A program made the translations under genes and the position numbers. A stretch of 64,000 bases of DNA from Streptomyces luteolus. GTDB lineage: Bacteria > Actinomycetota > Actinomycetes > Streptomycetales > Streptomycetaceae. The stretch covers positions 124,001 to 188,000 of the forward strand of contig NZ_JASCIS010000006.1 of NCBI RefSeq assembly GCF_029968015.1, read 5' to 3'. The notes beneath the pieces were generated by a model, which ran no database searches, was not told where the DNA came from, and worked only from the letters and a program-made list of their open reading frames with translations. Of this stretch, positions 11,926 through 20,541 are shown in pieces. The number at the start of each line of letters is the position of its first letter. Position 1 is the first letter of the stretch.

Positions 11926-13317
11926 TCAGGAAGGAGTGGGGAGCAGCGCGGGCACGGCGCTGAACACGTTGTCCGGGTCGTAGCGCCGCTTGACCTCGAG
12001 GAGTCGCTCGGCGCCGCCCGCGCCGAAGCTGGCGAGCGCCCGCTCCCGTTCGTCGGAGCCGAGCAGGTTGGGGTAGCCGCCGGACAGCGCAGACTCGGCG
12101 AGCTCGGCCGACACCTGCCGCGCCCACTGGCCGTGCGCCGCGTCCGCCTCCGTGTCGCCCGCCGGCGCCCAGGACGCGGCGATCTCGACAAGGAGGTGGT
12201 CCTTGCGCAGCGCGAACGCCGTGTCCGCCGAGGGCACCCGGGCGGCCGCTCCGTGGAAGTGGTGCAGATACAGACCTGAGTACGGCGAGGTCATCCGCGC
12301 CGCCGCGGCGATCAGCAACTCGGTGGTGGTGTCCGTGAGTTCCGGCAGCCAGCGCGTCCGCATCTCGTTGTGCCGGCCGTCCACGACGACCGCGTCGAAC
12401 ATGCCGAGCACGTCCTGGTACGCCATCGGGTTCACCTCGCCGAACACTGGTGTTCCCAGCTTCGCCAGGCGGGCCACCGCGTCGTTGCCGAGCGCCGGGT
12501 CGCCGCTCCACATCGGGAGGAGGAACAGCACAGGGGTGCCCTCGGGGCCGGTGAAGAACCCGGCCATCACGGTCAGCTCGTCGGGTGCCTCGGCGATCAG
12601 CTCCCGGTAGCCACGCAGCACGCTCGACGCCTGGTCGAGCGGGAAGAGCAGCAGGCCGGAGAGGACCGTGGCGCCGGGGTGGACGCGGTAACGCAGGTCG
12701 GTGACGACCCCGAAGTTGCCGCCTCCGCCACGCAGCGCCCAGTACAGGTCGGGGTTCTCGGTCGCGTCGGCGGTGACCTCCGTGCCGTCGGCGAGGACGA
12801 CCCGGGCCGCGAGCAGGTTGTCGGCGGCGAGCCCGTGCAGCCCGCCGAGCAGGCCGTAGCCGCCGCCGAGGGTCAGGCCGGTCACTCCGACCGCCTTCAC
12901 GGTGCCGACGACCGGCTTGAAGCCGTGCTCGTGGGCACCGGCGACCAGGTCACCGGCGCGTACGCCGCCCTGGGCCGTGGCGGTCGCATCGCTCGGGTTC
13001 ACGGTGACGCCGCGCAGCTCGGACAGGTCGAGGACGACGCCGCCCTCGCGTAGCGCCCGGCCCGACCAGTCGTGGCCGCCGCCGCGCACCGAGAGCGGCA
13101 GACCGTGCTCCCGGGCGATACGGACGGTCATGGCCGCGTCCTCGGCGTCGGCGCAGCGGGTCAGGACGGCGGGGCGCCGGTCGACCGCCCCGTTCCAGAT
13201 CCGCCGTGCTCCGTCGTACGCCGCGTCCGTCGTCGTGAGGACGGTGCCGCGGACGGCGGCGCGCAGTTCGCGCTCCGCCAACGTGTGACTACGGGGGGAA
13301 GCAGGGGAGTTCGTCAT
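11926..13317 (-). CDS. FAD-linked oxidoreductase, berberine-bridge-enzyme type
   Basis: A 463-residue flavoprotein. The FAD_binding_4 domain (about 45-185) includes LPLSVRGGGHDWSGRAL, whose His is the usual covalent FAD attachment site, and LTLGGGYGLLGGLHGLAADN; a C-terminal BBE motif is seen in RRYDPDNVFSAVPAL. Members oxidise sugars, alkaloids or polyketides with O2. No Tat signal is evident. It precedes the HbpS-like gene by 13 bases. The substrate cannot be deduced. Just upstream lie a strong hairpin and the IS630 element, so it may have been cut off from a former operon. Confidence 0.87.
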   Translation of the reverse strand: MTNSPASPRSHTLAERELRAAVRGTVLTTTDAAYDGARRIWNGAVDRRPAVLTRCADAEDAAMTVRIAREHGLPLSVRGGGHDWSGRALREGGVVLDLSELRGVTVNPSDATATAQGGVRAGDLVAGAHEHGFKPVVGTVKAVGVTGLTLGGGYGLLGGLHGLAADNLLAARVVLADGTEVTADATENPDLYWALRGGGGNFGVVTDLRYRVHPGATVLSGLLLFPLDQASSVLRGYRELIAEAPDELTVMAGFFTGPEGTPVLFLLPMWSGDPALGNDAVARLAKLGTPVFGEVNPMAYQDVLGMFDAVVVDGRHNEMRTRWLPELTDTTTELLIAAAARMTSPYSGLYLHHFHGAAARVPSADTAFALRKDHLLVEIAASWAPAGDTEADAAHGQWARQVSAELAESALSGGYPNLLGSDERERALASFGAGGAERLLEVKRRYDPDNVFSAVPALLPTPS

Positions 13318-13354
13318 CGATCCTCATCGGTCGGTGGTTGCTGGGGAAACGACG

Positions 13355-13387
13355 GCGAGGGCGCCCGGGCTGCCCGGGCGCCCTCGC
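13355..13387. terminator. 15-bp perfect hairpin upstream of the FAD oxidase
   Basis: Bases 13355-13369 pair with 13373-13387 around CTG. It lies about 40 bases upstream of the minus-strand FAD oxidase start, between that gene and the IS element, so it would stop transcripts arriving from the IS side. Confidence 0.65.
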
Positions 13388-13465
13388 GGCGGTGTTACGG
13401 AGTTCTGGGCTCTTCGTCACCGGGTGCCCGTCCTCTCGGCGAAGACGTCGCGGTGACGACAGGAC

Positions 13466-14557
13466 CTAGTGACCTGAGTCAGAGATTCGGTGGCAGTAGG
13501 CGGCGACTTTGTCGAGGATCTCGTCGGCGGTCTTCGTCCAGACGAAGGGCCTCGGGTGCTCGTTCCAGTCGGTGAGCCAGGCTCTGATGTCGCGTTCGAG
13601 GGCTTGGACGGAGCGGTGGACGCCGCGCTTGAGTTTCTTCTGGGTCAGCTCGGCGAACCACCGTTCCACCAGGTTCAGCCAGGACGCGCTGGTCGGTGTG
13701 AAGTGCAGGTGGAAGCGGGGGTGCGCCAGCAGCCACCGCTTGATGTCGGGTGTCTTGTGGGTCGCGTAGTTGTCCAGGATCAGGTGAACTTCGAGGTCGT
13801 CGGGCACTTCCCGGTCGAGCTTGGTCAGGAACTTCTTGAACTCCGCTGCCCGGTGGCGGCGGTGGAGGGAGCCGATGACCTTGCCGGTGGCGACCTCGAG
13901 GGCGGCAAACAAGGTGGTGGTGCCGGCACGGACGTAGTCGTGGCTGCGGCGTTCAGGAACGCCGGGCATCATCGGCAGGACCGGCTGGGACCGGTCCAGG
14001 GCCTGGATCTGCGACTTCTCATCCACGCAGAGGACCAGGGCCTTCTCCGGCGGGTCGAGGTAGAGGCCGACGACATCGCGGACCTTGTCGATGAACAGGG
14101 GATCGGTCGACAGCTTGAACGCCTGCGAGCGGTGCGGGGCCAGCGCGAACGCCCGCCAGATCCGCGAGACCGTCGACTGCGACATGCCCGTGGCCGCCGC
14201 CATTGACCTGGTCGACCAATGTGTCGCGTTCTTCGGTGTCTCCTCCAGCGTTTTGACGATCACCTTCTCGATATCGGCATCGGTGATCTTCCGCGGGACA
14301 CCGGGCCGCGGTTCGTCACACAAGCCCTCCAGACCGCGGTCGAGGAACCGCCTGCGCCAGGTGCGGACCGTCTCAGGAGCGATCCCGAGACGGCGCGACA
14401 CCTCCGCGATCGAATGGCCTTCCGCGCACGCCAGGACAATGCGTGACCTCAGGGCCAGCGCCTGAGCCGTCGAACGCCGACGCACCCAACCCTCAAGCAC
14501 GGCCCGCTGGGCCTCAGTTACAGATAGCGGCGGGATCTTCGGTCCAGGTCGACTCAC
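13466..14557 (-). CDS. IS630-family DDE transposase
   Basis: A 363-residue transposase. Residues about 1-130 carry helix-turn-helix domains (HSIAEVSRRLGIAPETVRTW and MSQSTVSRIWRAF). The DDE catalytic residues are in ALVLCVDEKSQIQ (Asp), HLILDNYATHKTP (Asp) and SASWLNLVERWFAEL (Glu). The start is GTG without a strong ribosome site. The last residues (ISDSGH) and the TAG stop are encoded by the terminal inverted repeat itself, so the protein end depends on the insertion boundary. The reading frame is intact. Confidence 0.92.
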   Translation of the reverse strand: MSRPGPKIPPLSVTEAQRAVLEGWVRRRSTAQALALRSRIVLACAEGHSIAEVSRRLGIAPETVRTWRRRFLDRGLEGLCDEPRPGVPRKITDADIEKVIVKTLEETPKNATHWSTRSMAAATGMSQSTVSRIWRAFALAPHRSQAFKLSTDPLFIDKVRDVVGLYLDPPEKALVLCVDEKSQIQALDRSQPVLPMMPGVPERRSHDYVRAGTTTLFAALEVATGKVIGSLHRRHRAAEFKKFLTKLDREVPDDLEVHLILDNYATHKTPDIKRWLLAHPRFHLHFTPTSASWLNLVERWFAELTQKKLKRGVHRSVQALERDIRAWLTDWNEHPRPFVWTKTADEILDKVAAYCHRISDSGH

Positions 14558-14594
14558 ACCAAACCAACGACAAACCTCTGACTCAGGTCACTAG
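13466..14594 (-). mobile_element. IS630-family insertion sequence with intact ends
   Basis: The element is bounded by 19-base identical inverted ends (13466-13484 and 14576-14594, CTAGTGACCTGAGTCAGAG); the core inverted repeat is GTGACCTGAGTCAGAG, flanked on each side by TA, the target duplicated by this family. It carries one transposase gene. The ends look undamaged, so it may be recently inserted or still active. Its right TA coincides with the left end of a separate MITE-like repeat. Confidence 0.9.
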
Positions 14595-14804
14595 GCCCTC
14601 TCTTTCGGATCTTCCCGGAGTCGCGGGGTCTGGCAAGCCCATCTGCCGCGTTGTCGTCAGTTGCCGACGCTCCGCGTCGCCCGCCGCGCCAGCGGCTGAT
14701 GTCACAGCATCCTCCGCCTTGCAGCTGCACGCACCTGACCCGGCTCGGGTCACCCGGAAGCCTCTGCCCTCCGGGTCCGGGCCGATCCGAAAGCAGGGAC
14801 CTAG
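14591..14804. mobile_element. MITE-like element with imperfect 21-base inverted ends
   Basis: The left end 14591-14611 and the right end 14784-14804 are inverted copies matching at 17 of 21 positions, both with a terminal CTAG and an inner CTTTCGGATC. The 214-base span has no reading frame of its own. The CTAG ends fit the target of IS5-type elements (inference), making this a non-autonomous relic. The right end supplies the TAG stop of the neighbouring ABM-like gene, and the IS630 element is inserted at the left end. Confidence 0.6.
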
Positions 14805-15097
14805 CGCTCGACCTGTGCGTAACGGCCCGACTGGACGGTGGACTTGTCCACCGAGCTCAGGAAGTCCTGGGTCTCGGGGGCACCGAAGAACGCCTGCATG
14901 GTGGCGTCGGCGTCCTCGGCGGTGGCCCAGTGCACGATCACCAGATACTCACCGTCGTCGTTCCGCGTGATCTCCCGGGAGAGGAATCCCGGGCGCTTGC
15001 CCATGTAGTCGGCCTCCATTTTCTGGTCAAGCGCTATGAATTCAGCCGGGACGACCCCGTCGCTCAGGTGGAACCTGACGGTCTCGACAGTGCTCAT
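14801..15097 (-). CDS. Small ABM/dimeric alpha-beta barrel protein
   Basis: A 98-residue protein with an alpha+beta ferredoxin-like barrel pattern of antibiotic-biosynthesis-monooxygenase or stress-responsive barrel proteins: VRFHLSDGVVPAEFIALD, RPGFLSREITRNDDGEYLVI, HWATAEDADATMQAFF. Such proteins act as cofactor-free oxygenases or as cyclases, often in polyketide or aromatic pathways. The ATG follows AGGAGG. It is the last gene of the 14-gene minus-strand run; its TAG stop lies inside the end of the MITE-like repeat, so its natural C terminus may have been altered. Confidence 0.75.
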   Translation of the reverse strand: MSTVETVRFHLSDGVVPAEFIALDQKMEADYMGKRPGFLSREITRNDDGEYLVIVHWATAEDADATMQAFFGAPETQDFLSSVDKSTVQSGRYAQVER

Positions 15098-15151
15098 GAT
15101 GTGCCTCCTGGGTTGCTTGCTTGTCGAAATAGGTGTCGCTCGAGGTGTCGC

Positions 15152-15925
15152 TCAGGTGAGCAGGGATCCGCCGTCCACATCCAGGACGGCTCCGGTGACG
15201 AAGCCCGCCGTCATCGCATAGGTCGCTGCGGCACCGATGTCCTCCGGCAGCCCGACCCTGCGCGCGGGAGTGTTCTTGGCGAACTCCGCGAAAATCTCCC
15301 GCCGTTGGTCCTCCGGTACGGAGGACCACATCTCGGTGTCGGTCATACCGGGTCGGATGACATTGACGCGCAGCGGCGCCAGCTCCACGGCGAGCGCCCG
15401 GGCCAGCGCCTCCACCCCTGCGAACGCCACCGTGACGGGAATCCGGCCGGCCATCGGCCGTACGGACATGCCGCCGGTGGCGAAGGTGATCGACCGGCCG
15501 GCCGCGCCGACTCCGGTCATCCGAAGCGCCGCACGCCGCGCGGCGCGCCATGAGCCCCACAGCTTGCCGTCGACGAATGCGCGGGCCTGTGACTCCTCGG
15601 TATCCAGGAACGCGCTGCCGGACGACCCGGGCGAGGCGGTGACCACGAGGTGGTCGAGGGGCCCGACCCGGTCGAAGAGAGCGTCGATCGACTGCTCGTC
15701 GGTCAGATCGCAGACCAGTGCGTCGACCTTGGGCGCGGCGCCGGTGACGCCCTCGGTGACCCGGGCGGCGGCGTCCGGGAGCCGGTCGGCGGAACGTGAG
15801 GTGACCACGACCGAGGCGGCACCCTGTGCGGCGGCTGAGCGTGCGACCCCGAGGCCCATCCCGCTACTGCCGCCGATGACGACGACGGTGGCGCCTTCGA
15901 GCGGTCGCGACTGATGCGTTGTCAT
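15152..15925 (-). CDS. SDR-family oxidoreductase
   Basis: A 257-residue short-chain dehydrogenase. The Rossmann motif is VVIGGSSGMGLGVA near residue 15; LVVTASPGSSG replaces the usual NNAG. The conserved Tyr-x-x-x-Lys motif is not evident (the region reads RIPVTVAFAGVEALARALAVE), so catalysis may be atypical or absent. The C terminus (YAMTAGFVTGAVLDVDGG) is typical of classical SDRs. It is separated from the upstream ThDP enzyme by a strong hairpin, so it may be transcribed at a lower level or on its own. Confidence 0.85.
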   Translation of the reverse strand: MTTHQSRPLEGATVVVIGGSSGMGLGVARSAAAQGAASVVVTSRSADRLPDAAARVTEGVTGAAPKVDALVCDLTDEQSIDALFDRVGPLDHLVVTASPGSSGSAFLDTEESQARAFVDGKLWGSWRAARRAALRMTGVGAAGRSITFATGGMSVRPMAGRIPVTVAFAGVEALARALAVELAPLRVNVIRPGMTDTEMWSSVPEDQRREIFAEFAKNTPARRVGLPEDIGAAATYAMTAGFVTGAVLDVDGGSLLT

Positions 15926-15966
15926 GCCTTCCCTTCCATGGGCGTGGAGTTGGGGCGTTGCCGGCG

Positions 15967-16007
15967 TTCAGGTCGGCGGGACGCGGATGAGAACCCGCCG
16001 ACCTGAA
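15967..16007. terminator. 14-bp perfect hairpin inside the 14-gene run
   Basis: Bases 15967-15980 pair perfectly with 15994-16007 around a 13-base loop. It lies just downstream of the ThDP enzyme (minus strand) and before the SDR gene, so it could end or attenuate the long transcript. Confidence 0.6.
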
Positions 16008-16025
16008 CCGAAGCTGCCGTTCTGC

Positions 16026-17678
16026 TCAGAGCCGGAACAGGCCGGGGTCGGCGACCATGACGTCGAGCAGCACAGGACCGTCGGCCTGCAGCGACTCCTT
16101 GAGCGCCGCCTGCAGGCCCTCGGGAGTCTCAATGCGCTCGCCGGGCACGCCGAAGCCGCGGGCCAGCTGGGCCATGTCGACGCCGCTCAGGTCGTACCCC
16201 TTCTGCCAGGACTTCTGGTCCTGGAGGTAGTACTTGAGCGAGAGGTAGCCCGCGTTGTCCGGGATGACGAAGGTGACCGGCAGGTTGTGCTGGGCCGCCG
16301 TCCACAGCGAGTGCAGCGTGTACTGCGCGGAGCCCTCGCCGACCACGACGACCGCGCGCCGGTCGGGACGGGCGAGCGCGTAGCCGACGGCGCCCGCGAA
16401 CGGGAAGCCGAGCGCGCCGCTCGCAGTGGCGAAGTAGCCGTTGTCGGCGCCGAGCGGGATCTGCTCGTGGAAGTCCGCGCGGGCGATCGGCAGCTCCTCG
16501 AACAGCACGGCGTTGTCCGGCAGTTCCTTGGAGAGCAGGTGGAAGAGGTATGCCTGGCTGAGCGGGGTCGACGCCTCGGGCACCGCCACAGGCTCGCGCA
16601 CGGTCTTCAGCTTGACCCGCTTGCGCTTCTTGATCAGTGGCACGAGGCCCTTGACGACCGCACCAGGCGGCGCGACGAAGCTCTCGTTGGCCAGGGTGGC
16701 GGCAGCGGCCTGCGGGTCGTCGGTGACGTGCAGGAACGCCACGTCGGGGGTGAGCGCGGGGCGGGGGCTCTTGTCCAGCTCGGCGGGCGCGGTCGAGAAC
16801 AGGTCCCAGGCCGTGAACAGGGTGAAGGCCGGGCCGCCGAGCACCACGACCACGTCGTGCTGCTCCGAGAGCCGCTGGTTGATCAGCTCGGGGATGGGCG
16901 GCAGGACCCCGGCGAACAGCGGGTGGTCCTCGGGGAAGGCGCCGCGGTTCCACACGGGCGCGCCCCACACCCGGGCATTGAGCTTCTCGGCCAGGGCGAC
17001 AAGGTCGCCGCGCGCGCCCTGGGCGTCCACCGGGCCGCCGGCGATCAGGCCGGGGCGCTTGGCGCCGTCCAGGGCGGCGGCGATGCGCTCCAGGGCCTTC
17101 GGCGACGGCTCGACGGCGCTCTCCACCTTGGCGATGCGCAGCGGCTCCGGGTCGGCCGGGCGTACCCAGTCGTCCTCGGGCACGGCCACGAACACCGGGC
17201 CCTGCGGGGACTGCTTGGCGATCTGGTACGCCTGGGCGATCATCGCCGGGACGTCCTGCGGGCGGGCCGGCTCACCGGCCCACTTGATGTATGGCTTGGG
17301 CAGCTGGGTGGAGTCCTTGGCTACCAGGAAGGGCTCGCCGAGGAGCATCTTGCGGGCCTGCTGGCCGCCGAGTATGACCATCGGAGTCTTGGCGGACGCG
17401 GCGGTGTAGACGCTGCCCATGGCGTTGGCGAGGCCTGGCCCGCCGTTGATGATGACCAGCGACGGCTCGCCGGTGGCCTGCGCGTAGCCGTCGGCCATAC
17501 CGACGACGGAAGCCTCCTGAAGGCCCATCACGAACTTGAACTCGTCCTCGGGCCATGCCTCGAAGAGCTTCATCTCGCTGTGGCTGGGATTGCTGAAGAT
17601 GGTCGTCAGACCGAGCTGTCGCAGTACGTCCAGTGTTGCGTCACGTACGGTTCGGCCGCCGGATGCGTCCAGTGTCAC
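16026..17678 (-). CDS. Benzoylformate-decarboxylase-like ThDP enzyme
   Basis: A 550-residue thiamin-diphosphate enzyme. The N-terminal Pyr domain has FSNPSHSEMKLFEAWP and ALQEA-type sequence MGLQEASVVGMADGYAQATG, which carries the Glu that activates ThDP. The C-terminal PP domain has VVVVGEGSAQYTLHSLWTAA followed by PDNAGYLSLKYYL (GEG/DN variant of the GDG...NN motif). The pattern is closest to benzoylformate decarboxylase among the ThDP families known to me. GTG at 17678 was chosen because it follows AAGGAG; the longer frame runs into the upstream gene. Likely decarboxylates a 2-keto acid within this operon; the substrate is unknown. Confidence 0.83.
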   Translation of the reverse strand: MTLDASGGRTVRDATLDVLRQLGLTTIFSNPSHSEMKLFEAWPEDEFKFVMGLQEASVVGMADGYAQATGEPSLVIINGGPGLANAMGSVYTAASAKTPMVILGGQQARKMLLGEPFLVAKDSTQLPKPYIKWAGEPARPQDVPAMIAQAYQIAKQSPQGPVFVAVPEDDWVRPADPEPLRIAKVESAVEPSPKALERIAAALDGAKRPGLIAGGPVDAQGARGDLVALAEKLNARVWGAPVWNRGAFPEDHPLFAGVLPPIPELINQRLSEQHDVVVVLGGPAFTLFTAWDLFSTAPAELDKSPRPALTPDVAFLHVTDDPQAAAATLANESFVAPPGAVVKGLVPLIKKRKRVKLKTVREPVAVPEASTPLSQAYLFHLLSKELPDNAVLFEELPIARADFHEQIPLGADNGYFATASGALGFPFAGAVGYALARPDRRAVVVVGEGSAQYTLHSLWTAAQHNLPVTFVIPDNAGYLSLKYYLQDQKSWQKGYDLSGVDMAQLARGFGVPGERIETPEGLQAALKESLQADGPVLLDVMVADPGLFRL

Positions 17679-17724
17679 GGTGAAGTCACTCCTTAAAGGG
17701 GAGGGTTGGTGGGACTGCGCCGGC

Positions 17725-18348
17725 TCAGGCGTCGAGCCGTACGTCGTCGGGGTGGAGCAGCACGTTGAAGACGGCCCCACCGGGCTGCTGGCGTGCGCCA
17801 CCCGCCACCAGCGCTCCGGTCTCGATCGCGGCGAACCCGAGCTGCTCGATCAGCTCGACGACGAGCCGGTTGGCCTCGGGGCTGTCACCGGCGACGAAGA
17901 GGGCCAGGCGCTGCGCCCGCGGGCCGCCCGGCAGCCCGCGGGTCAGCAGCGGCCGGTAGTTCATGGTGTTGACGGCTTTCACCAGCCGTGCGTCCTCGAG
18001 GTACCCGGCGATCAGCTCGCTGGACGTGGTCGCGTCCGTCTCCAGCTGGGGATACCGGCCGTCCCGTCCCGGCGTGTAGTTGGTGGTGTCGACTACGACC
18101 TTGCCGGCGAACGCGTCAGCCGGGAGGTCCCGGTAGCGGTTGAACGGGATAGCGAGGAACACCGGGTCGCCGAAGGCGATCGCCTCCTCCACGGTGGCCG
18201 CACGGGTGTTCTCACCCAGCTCCTTGACGAGGTCGGTGAGCGTGGCCGGGCCGCGTGAGTTGGCGATGGCGACTTCGTGGCCCGCGGTGGTGAGCAGGCT
18301 GGCCAGGGTGGAGCCGATCTGGCCGCTGCCGAGGATGCCGATCTTCAT
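17725..18348 (-). CDS. NAD(P)-binding reductase of the F420H2:NADP reductase fold
   Basis: A 207-residue protein with an N-terminal Rossmann motif KIGILGSGQIGSTLASLL, then FLAIPFNRYRDLP and VVVDTTNYTPGRDG. This arrangement is that of NADPH-dependent F420 reductases and related proteins (YadG/FpoO-like). AFNTMNYR-type sequence (KAVNTMNYRPLL) is the family substrate motif. Spaced 12 bases from the cupin gene and 46 from the ThDP gene, in one apparent operon. Whether it uses F420 cannot be decided from sequence. Confidence 0.78.
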   Translation of the reverse strand: MKIGILGSGQIGSTLASLLTTAGHEVAIANSRGPATLTDLVKELGENTRAATVEEAIAFGDPVFLAIPFNRYRDLPADAFAGKVVVDTTNYTPGRDGRYPQLETDATTSSELIAGYLEDARLVKAVNTMNYRPLLTRGLPGGPRAQRLALFVAGDSPEANRLVVELIEQLGFAAIETGALVAGGARQQPGGAVFNVLLHPDDVRLDA

Positions 18349-18360
18349 GTGCGCTGTCTC

Positions 18361-18750
18361 CTAGGCGTGGTTGTACTCGTAGGAGCTGCTGTCCGAGGCG
18401 TCGGGCACGAACTCGGTGACGACCTCCGCGGCGGCGTGGATGTTGACCATCTGGGCACGGCCGTCACCGGCTGCGGAGAACCGGTGCGGAACACCGGCGG
18501 GGACGATGACGATCTCCTCGGGCGTGGCGTGCAGTACCTCGCCACCGGCCTCCAGCTCCACGGTGCCCTCGGTGATCACGAAGATCTCCTCGTACGGGTG
18601 CTGGTGACGGTTGGGGCCGATACCGGGGGCCACGTCGACGATGAACGCGGAGACGCTCACGTTGTCGTACTTGGCGCCGCTGAAGATGCGCGCCGCCACC
18701 TCACCGTCGATGCGGACGGAGGGCAGGCTGTCCTTCTTGACGATCTGCAT
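18361..18750 (-). CDS. Cupin-domain protein
   Basis: A 129-residue single cupin barrel. Metal-binding motif 1 is seen as PNRHQHPYEEIFVITEGTVE (His, His, Glu) and motif 2 as PAGVPHRFSAAG. The start was set at the ATG at 18750, seven bases after GAGGAG, rather than the TTG at 18765 that overlaps the MFS stop. Cupins of this size act as isomerases, dioxygenases or sensors. Lies between the MFS gene and the reductase with 11-12 base gaps. Confidence 0.82.
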   Translation of the reverse strand: MQIVKKDSLPSVRIDGEVAARIFSGAKYDNVSVSAFIVDVAPGIGPNRHQHPYEEIFVITEGTVELEAGGEVLHATPEEIVIVPAGVPHRFSAAGDGRAQMVNIHAAAEVVTEFVPDASDSSSYEYNHA

Positions 18751-18761
18751 GGGATGTCTCC

Positions 18762-20018
18762 TCAACTGGCGGTGGTGACAAGGGTGTTGTCGGAATCGCC
18801 GGCGGTGTCCGGATCGACGTCGGCACTCGGCGCCGTGGTCACGGGTGCCTTCAGGAAGCGGGTGGCCCAGGTGGCCGGCAGGGCGACGGCGCAGATGATC
18901 AGAGCGATGAGCGGCACTTCCTCGACACCGCTCGCGGCCACGGCCCAGCCGCCGATCGCGGCACCGGCGGCGATACCGGCGTTGACAGCGGAGGCACCCA
19001 GGGTCGCGGCGAGGTCGCCGCCGGGGCCCGCGAGAGAGATCACCCGCAGCTGCAGCGAGGGCACGATGCCGAAGCCGACGAGGCCCCAGGCCGCGAGCGC
19101 CACGCCGACGAGCAGCGGGTTGGAGCCGATGAGGTAGAGAGCTCCCAGAGAGAGCACCAGCACGACGTTGCCGACGAGCAGAGTGGCGTTGGCGTTCTTG
19201 TCGGCGAACTTGCCGCCCGCGAAGGTGCCGATCGCGCTGGCCACACCGAAGATCAGTAGGAAGGCGCTGACCGCGCCACCGCTGATGCCGGTGACGTCCT
19301 CCAGGAACGGGGTGAGGAAGGTGAACGCGGTGAACTGCCCGCCGAGCAGCAGCAGTCCGACGCCGAGCATGGCCAGTACCCGCGGGGCGAATGCGTGCTT
19401 GGCCTGCGCGCCCAGACCGCCGGAGCCGCTGCCCTCGACGGAGGGCACCAGGGCCAGCGTGGCGACGAGGGCCAGTGCGCCGAGGATGATGACGCCGACG
19501 AAGGCGGCGCGCCAGCCCATGGACTGACCGATCAGAGTGCCGAGGGGGACACCGATCACGGTGGAGACGGCGATACCGCCGAAGACCATGGCGACGGCCT
19601 GGCCGCGGCGCTCGGCCGACACCAGACTCGCGGCCACCGCACTGGCCACACCGATGAACAGGCCGTGGATGGCACCGGTGATCACTCGGGCGACGAGGAG
19701 CAGTCCGAAGACCGAGGCGAACACCGCGATCAGGTTGCCCACGATGAAGACGGCCAGGGCGAGCAGGAGCAGCGTACGCCGGGGCAGTTTGATGGTCGCC
19801 GCGGTGACGATGGGGCCGCCGATGGAGATGCCGAGGGCGTAGGCGGTGACCAGGAGTCCCGCGGTGCCGACGGAGATGTCCAGATCGCCGGCGATCAGAT
19901 TCAGCACGCCGACGATCACGAGTTCGGCGGTACCGATGGCGAACGCGCCGAGGCCGAGGGTGGCCAACGCGTACTTGCTCCGGGTCTCACTGACCCCGGG
20001 CGCGGTGTCGGTGCTCAT
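18762..20018 (-). CDS. MFS transporter (DHA1-type drug or sugar efflux)
   Basis: A 418-residue membrane protein with about 12 hydrophobic segments. The motif between helices 2 and 3 and the GIAVSTVIGVPLGTLIGQSM segment (motif C region of helix 5) are typical of proton-driven efflux proteins of the AraJ/Cml type. The N terminus (SKYALATLGLGAFAIGTAE) is the first helix of this group. In a gene run with oxidoreductases and SnoaL proteins it probably exports a product or a toxic substrate. Followed 11 bases later by the cupin gene. Confidence 0.87.
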   Translation of the reverse strand: MSTDTAPGVSETRSKYALATLGLGAFAIGTAELVIVGVLNLIAGDLDISVGTAGLLVTAYALGISIGGPIVTAATIKLPRRTLLLLALAVFIVGNLIAVFASVFGLLLVARVITGAIHGLFIGVASAVAASLVSAERRGQAVAMVFGGIAVSTVIGVPLGTLIGQSMGWRAAFVGVIILGALALVATLALVPSVEGSGSGGLGAQAKHAFAPRVLAMLGVGLLLLGGQFTAFTFLTPFLEDVTGISGGAVSAFLLIFGVASAIGTFAGGKFADKNANATLLVGNVVLVLSLGALYLIGSNPLLVGVALAAWGLVGFGIVPSLQLRVISLAGPGGDLAATLGASAVNAGIAAGAAIGGWAVAASGVEEVPLIALIICAVALPATWATRFLKAPVTTAPSADVDPDTAGDSDNTLVTTAS

Positions 20019-20066
20019 GAGCGAGCTCCCTCCATTATTCGGAACTGATGGGTGGGACGGAAGCGG

Positions 20067-20519
20067 TCAGGCGTACTGCAGGCTGAGCCGGCTGATGCGC
20101 CCGTCACGGACGTCGAACTCGTAGGTCGCCTCGAAGCCGCCGGGGTCGACGCGGACGAGCAGCGTCGTCCCGCCCTTCTCGGGGGTGGTCTCGAGGATCC
20201 GCAGCCTCCCGCCGATCACCTCGGCCTCTGCCCAGTCGCGGATGGCATCCCGGCCGCGGAACTCACGGCTGACGTCGACGGCGACGGCGTCCTCGTGGAA
20301 GGCGTCCGCGAGGGCGTCCAGGTCGCTGTCGGCCACCGCGTCCATATAGCGCCGGGTCGCGGGATCGGCCCCGGCGGCGCCGGACTCGGTGTCGCCCTTC
20401 TTCTCGGCGGCGGGGGTGGACGTCCCGGCGAGCTTGTCCGGCTCGTCGGGTGTGCTCGAACAGCCGGTGATCAGCAGCGTGGCGGCCAGGGCCGCCGGGA
20501 TCAGGACGCGGTGTCGCAC
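20067..20519 (-). CDS. SnoaL/NTF2-fold lipoprotein
   Basis: A 150-residue predicted lipoprotein: the signal peptide ends with the lipobox LITGCSS near residue 20. The rest is an NTF2/SnoaL-like domain (TRRYMDAVADSDLDALADAF, then FRGRDAIRDWAEAEVIGG). GTG at 20519 was preferred over the ATG at 20549 (which overlaps the upstream stop) because AAGGAGA lies just before it. The domain is clearly related to the next protein upstream, so the pair is a tandem duplication. Confidence 0.8.
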   Translation of the reverse strand: MRHRVLIPAALAATLLITGCSSTPDEPDKLAGTSTPAAEKKGDTESGAAGADPATRRYMDAVADSDLDALADAFHEDAVAVDVSREFRGRDAIRDWAEAEVIGGRLRILETTPEKGGTTLLVRVDPGGFEATYEFDVRDGRISRLSLQYA

Positions 20520-20541
20520 GGGGGCTCTCCTTGTCCCGAGG

